From: an uncultured Collinsella sp.
Lineage (GTDB): Bacteria > Actinomycetota > Coriobacteriia > Coriobacteriales > Coriobacteriaceae
Length of the DNA: 5,407 nucleotides
Direction of reading: 5' to 3'
NCBI GenBank assembly: GCA_958413895.1
Contig: CATYVQ010000032.1
Coordinates: 1 to 5,407, forward strand
A program made the translations under genes and the position numbers. Below the pieces are notes generated by a model. The model had not been told where the DNA came from, searched no databases, and worked only from the letters and a program-made list of their open reading frames with translations. Within the stretch, counting starts at the first letter, position 1. Each line of letters starts with the position of its first letter. Positions 4,190 to 5,407 of this stretch are shown piece after piece.

Positions 4190-5128
4190 CTACTCCTTCG
4201 AATCGTTTTGAACTTTGCCGGCGGTCAGCATCTGTTCGAACATAGAGGCCGACTGCGAGAAGTCGCTCGGCAGCACGACCGTCGAGGTTTTACCCGTGCG
4301 AGCAAACTCCGTCATCATCTCGGACCACTGCGTAAACATGAACAGTTGGTTGGCCTCGTCATTGCCGACACCCGTCTCCTGGATGATCTCGAGCGAATCT
4401 TTGATACCCAGCGCGATGGCCTTGCGCTGGTTGGCGATGCCCTCGCCCGCCTTTTCCATAGCCTCGGCCTCGGCGGTTGCCTCGGTAACGCGCTTGATGC
4501 GGTCTGCCTCGGCGAGCTCCTGTGCCGCAGCGCGCTTGCGCTGGGCGGCGTTGATGTCGTTCATGGAGTTCTCAACCTCGGTCGGCAGTGCGATTTTGGT
4601 AATTAGCGTCGACACGAGGGTGAAGCCGTAGGCGGCCATCTGCTCGGAAACGGTAGCGTTGACATCCTTGGCGATGTCATCCTTCTTGGCAAAGACCTCA
4701 TCGAGTGTGTAGACGGGGATCGAAGAGCGCAGGGCGTCGGTGATGAAGTCACGCATCTGGTCGACGGGCTCCTGCAGCATGTAGTAGCTCTTGTAGATAC
4801 CCGAATCTGCCGGGCCGGCGCCCATGTCATAGCTCACGTGGTACTGAGCAGAGACCTCAAGGCCGATGGTCACGTTGTCCTGGGTCTTAACGTCGATGCC
4901 AAAACCGTTTTTCATGGTGCGCAGACTCACCGTGGCGGCCTTGCGGTCGATCACGGGCACCTTCATGTGGAAGCCCGCGTTGACGATGCGGTTGAACTTG
5001 CCTAAGCGTTCGATGATCACGGCATGCTGTTGTTCGACGACATAGCAGGCGTTGGGAAGCAGTAACAACAAAATGATGATGGGAATCAAAAGGCTGGTAA
5101 GGGCGGCGATGATACCGGACAACAGCAT
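4190..5128 (-). CDS. SPFH-domain membrane protein, HIR/slipin type
   Basis: A 312-aa membrane scaffold protein of the stomatin/prohibitin/flotillin/HflKC superfamily. Family members form ring-like oligomers in ordered membrane patches and often modulate proteases or channels. Residues 4-28 are one hydrophobic anchor. The SPFH domain spans about 29-190 with VVEQQHAVIIERLGKFNRIV and the landmarks VKTQDNVTIGLEV (80-92) and LDEVFAKKDDIAK (142-154). An Ala/Glu/Lys-rich coiled coil follows (about 194-235), then QRKAIALGIKDS (234-245) and a polar tail. The order VF-KKDDIAK, MNDINAAQRKRAAA, NQRKAIALGIKDS resembles plant-type HIR proteins more than HflK or HflC; that subfamily call is from memory of motifs. 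ATG 5128 is chosen over the in-frame GTG 5149 because GAGGAG lies 5 nt upstream. It is the first gene of the rlmH-proC unit. No NfeD-type partner is adjacent. Confidence 0.9.
   Translation of the reverse strand: MLLSGIIAALTSLLIPIIILLLLLPNACYVVEQQHAVIIERLGKFNRIVNAGFHMKVPVIDRKAATVSLRTMKNGFGIDVKTQDNVTIGLEVSAQYHVSYDMGAGPADSGIYKSYYMLQEPVDQMRDFITDALRSSIPVYTLDEVFAKKDDIAKDVNATVSEQMAAYGFTLVSTLITKIALPTEVENSMNDINAAQRKRAAAQELAEADRIKRVTEATAEAEAMEKAGEGIANQRKAIALGIKDSLEIIQETGVGNDEANQLFMFTQWSEMMTEFARTGKTSTVVLPSDFSQSASMFEQMLTAGKVQNDSKE
4193..4198 (-). promoter_or_regulatory. rlmH ribosome binding site inside the SPFH gene
   Basis: AAGGAG forms the final Lys-Glu codons of the SPFH gene and sits 9 nt before the GTG start of rlmH. 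It supports the GTG start and translational coupling. Confidence 0.8.
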
Positions 5129-5207
5129 GGTCTCTCCTCTGATAGGCACACGTTGGCACTAGGATACCCGCACGAAGCAGCTGTGTGACACCAACAAGAG
5201 GACCCGT

Positions 5208-5269
5208 GGTCAAAAAAGGCCAAATATGAGTACTGTTACCAGTTTAGTAACAGCGTATTTGGGTCAAAA
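5208..5269. promoter_or_regulatory. Nested inverted repeat, possible operator upstream of the SPFH operon
   Basis: An inner repeat CTGTTAC/GTAACAG (5233-5239 with 5247-5253, 7-nt gap) sits inside an outer CAAATA/TATTTG (5221-5226 with 5256-5261). The whole is flanked by direct repeats GGTCAAAA (5208-5215 and 5262-5269). On minus each direct repeat reads TTTTGACC, a -35-like TTGACC. A TAAACT (5248-5243) lies 15 nt after the first, inside the inner repeat. This could be a repressor site over a promoter about 80-140 bp before the SPFH start. The promoter assignment is weak. Confidence 0.4.
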
Positions 5270-5377
5270 TCGCCTCGTTGAACCCGAGGTCTATCGAAAT
5301 TACTTCATTTTGTCTCAAGGTTGAGCCAAATTAGCGTACATCTGTTGCGCAAAAGGTAGCGCGCAGAGATGTGGTGT

Positions 5378-5403
5378 AAGAGGCGGGGCATACCCCGCCT
5401 CTT
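5378..5403. terminator. Strong hairpin at the right window edge, probable terminator
   Basis: Perfect 11-bp stem AAGAGGCGGGG/CCCCGCCTCTT (5378-5388 with 5393-5403) around a CATA loop. T-tracts are short on both sides, so the direction is unclear. It most likely ends a gene lying beyond 5407. The rest of 5129-5377 shows no gene; it also holds a small nested inverted repeat ACATCT/AGATGT (5338-5343 with 5367-5372). Confidence 0.6.
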
Positions 5404-5407
5404 CCCT

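Noticed and set aside
3554..4606. A 350-codon plus-strand frame across proC, rlmH and the SPFH gene
   Set aside because: It runs antisense across three well-supported genes and shows no domain or start signal, so it is a shadow frame.
5273..5289. T-arm-like hairpin CCTCG/CGAGG with a GGTTCAA loop on minus
   Set aside because: The loop register does not match a tRNA T-loop and no other tRNA arms can be folded around it.

Overview
This window looks like a piece of a chromosome from a moderately GC-rich Gram-positive bacterium. I infer an actinobacterium of the Coriobacteriia, probably close to Collinsella. The basis is protein flavour, purine-rich Shine-Dalgarno sites, CCA-encoding tRNA genes and a GAAC-N4-GTTC SOS-type box. 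The genus is an impression, not a proof. Almost everything is read from the minus strand; one small gene is on plus.

Region 1 (1-560) holds two identical minus-strand tRNA-Arg(ACG) genes (7-83 and 438-514), each with its own sigma-A-like promoter. Between them lie a 20-nt tRNA-Arg 3' remnant, two near-identical intrinsic terminators, a 103-bp direct repeat and a palindrome-rich GC block. It reads as a duplicated and rearranged tRNA unit.

Region 2 (560-1142) holds a minus-strand gene for a 125-residue protein I do not recognise. A good match to a LexA/DinR box lies about 60 bp before its start. The serS terminator follows.

Region 3 (1143-2711) holds serS (seryl-tRNA synthetase, minus) and, divergently on plus, an easily missed 57-codon gene for a single-pass membrane protein (2538-2711). 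Their shared intergenic region carries two perfect 12-bp palindromes, one of which contains a -10-like hexamer on both strands.

Region 4 (2712-2866) is a convergent terminator region. Two related 37-bp inverted arms (31 of 37 identical) enclose a 17-bp perfect stem.

Region 5 (2869-5128) is a likely minus-strand operon: an SPFH/HIR-type membrane protein gene, then rlmH (6-bp gap, GTG start, Shine-Dalgarno inside the previous gene), then proC. The upstream region (5129-5407) has nested inverted repeats, a direct repeat and a strong hairpin at the right edge.

The content is mostly housekeeping: an arginine tRNA, tRNA charging, ribosome methylation and proline synthesis. I found no convincing new multi-gene system. 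The best leads are the tRNA rearrangement, the possible SOS control of an unknown gene, the unannotated small membrane protein and the inverted-repeat terminator element.
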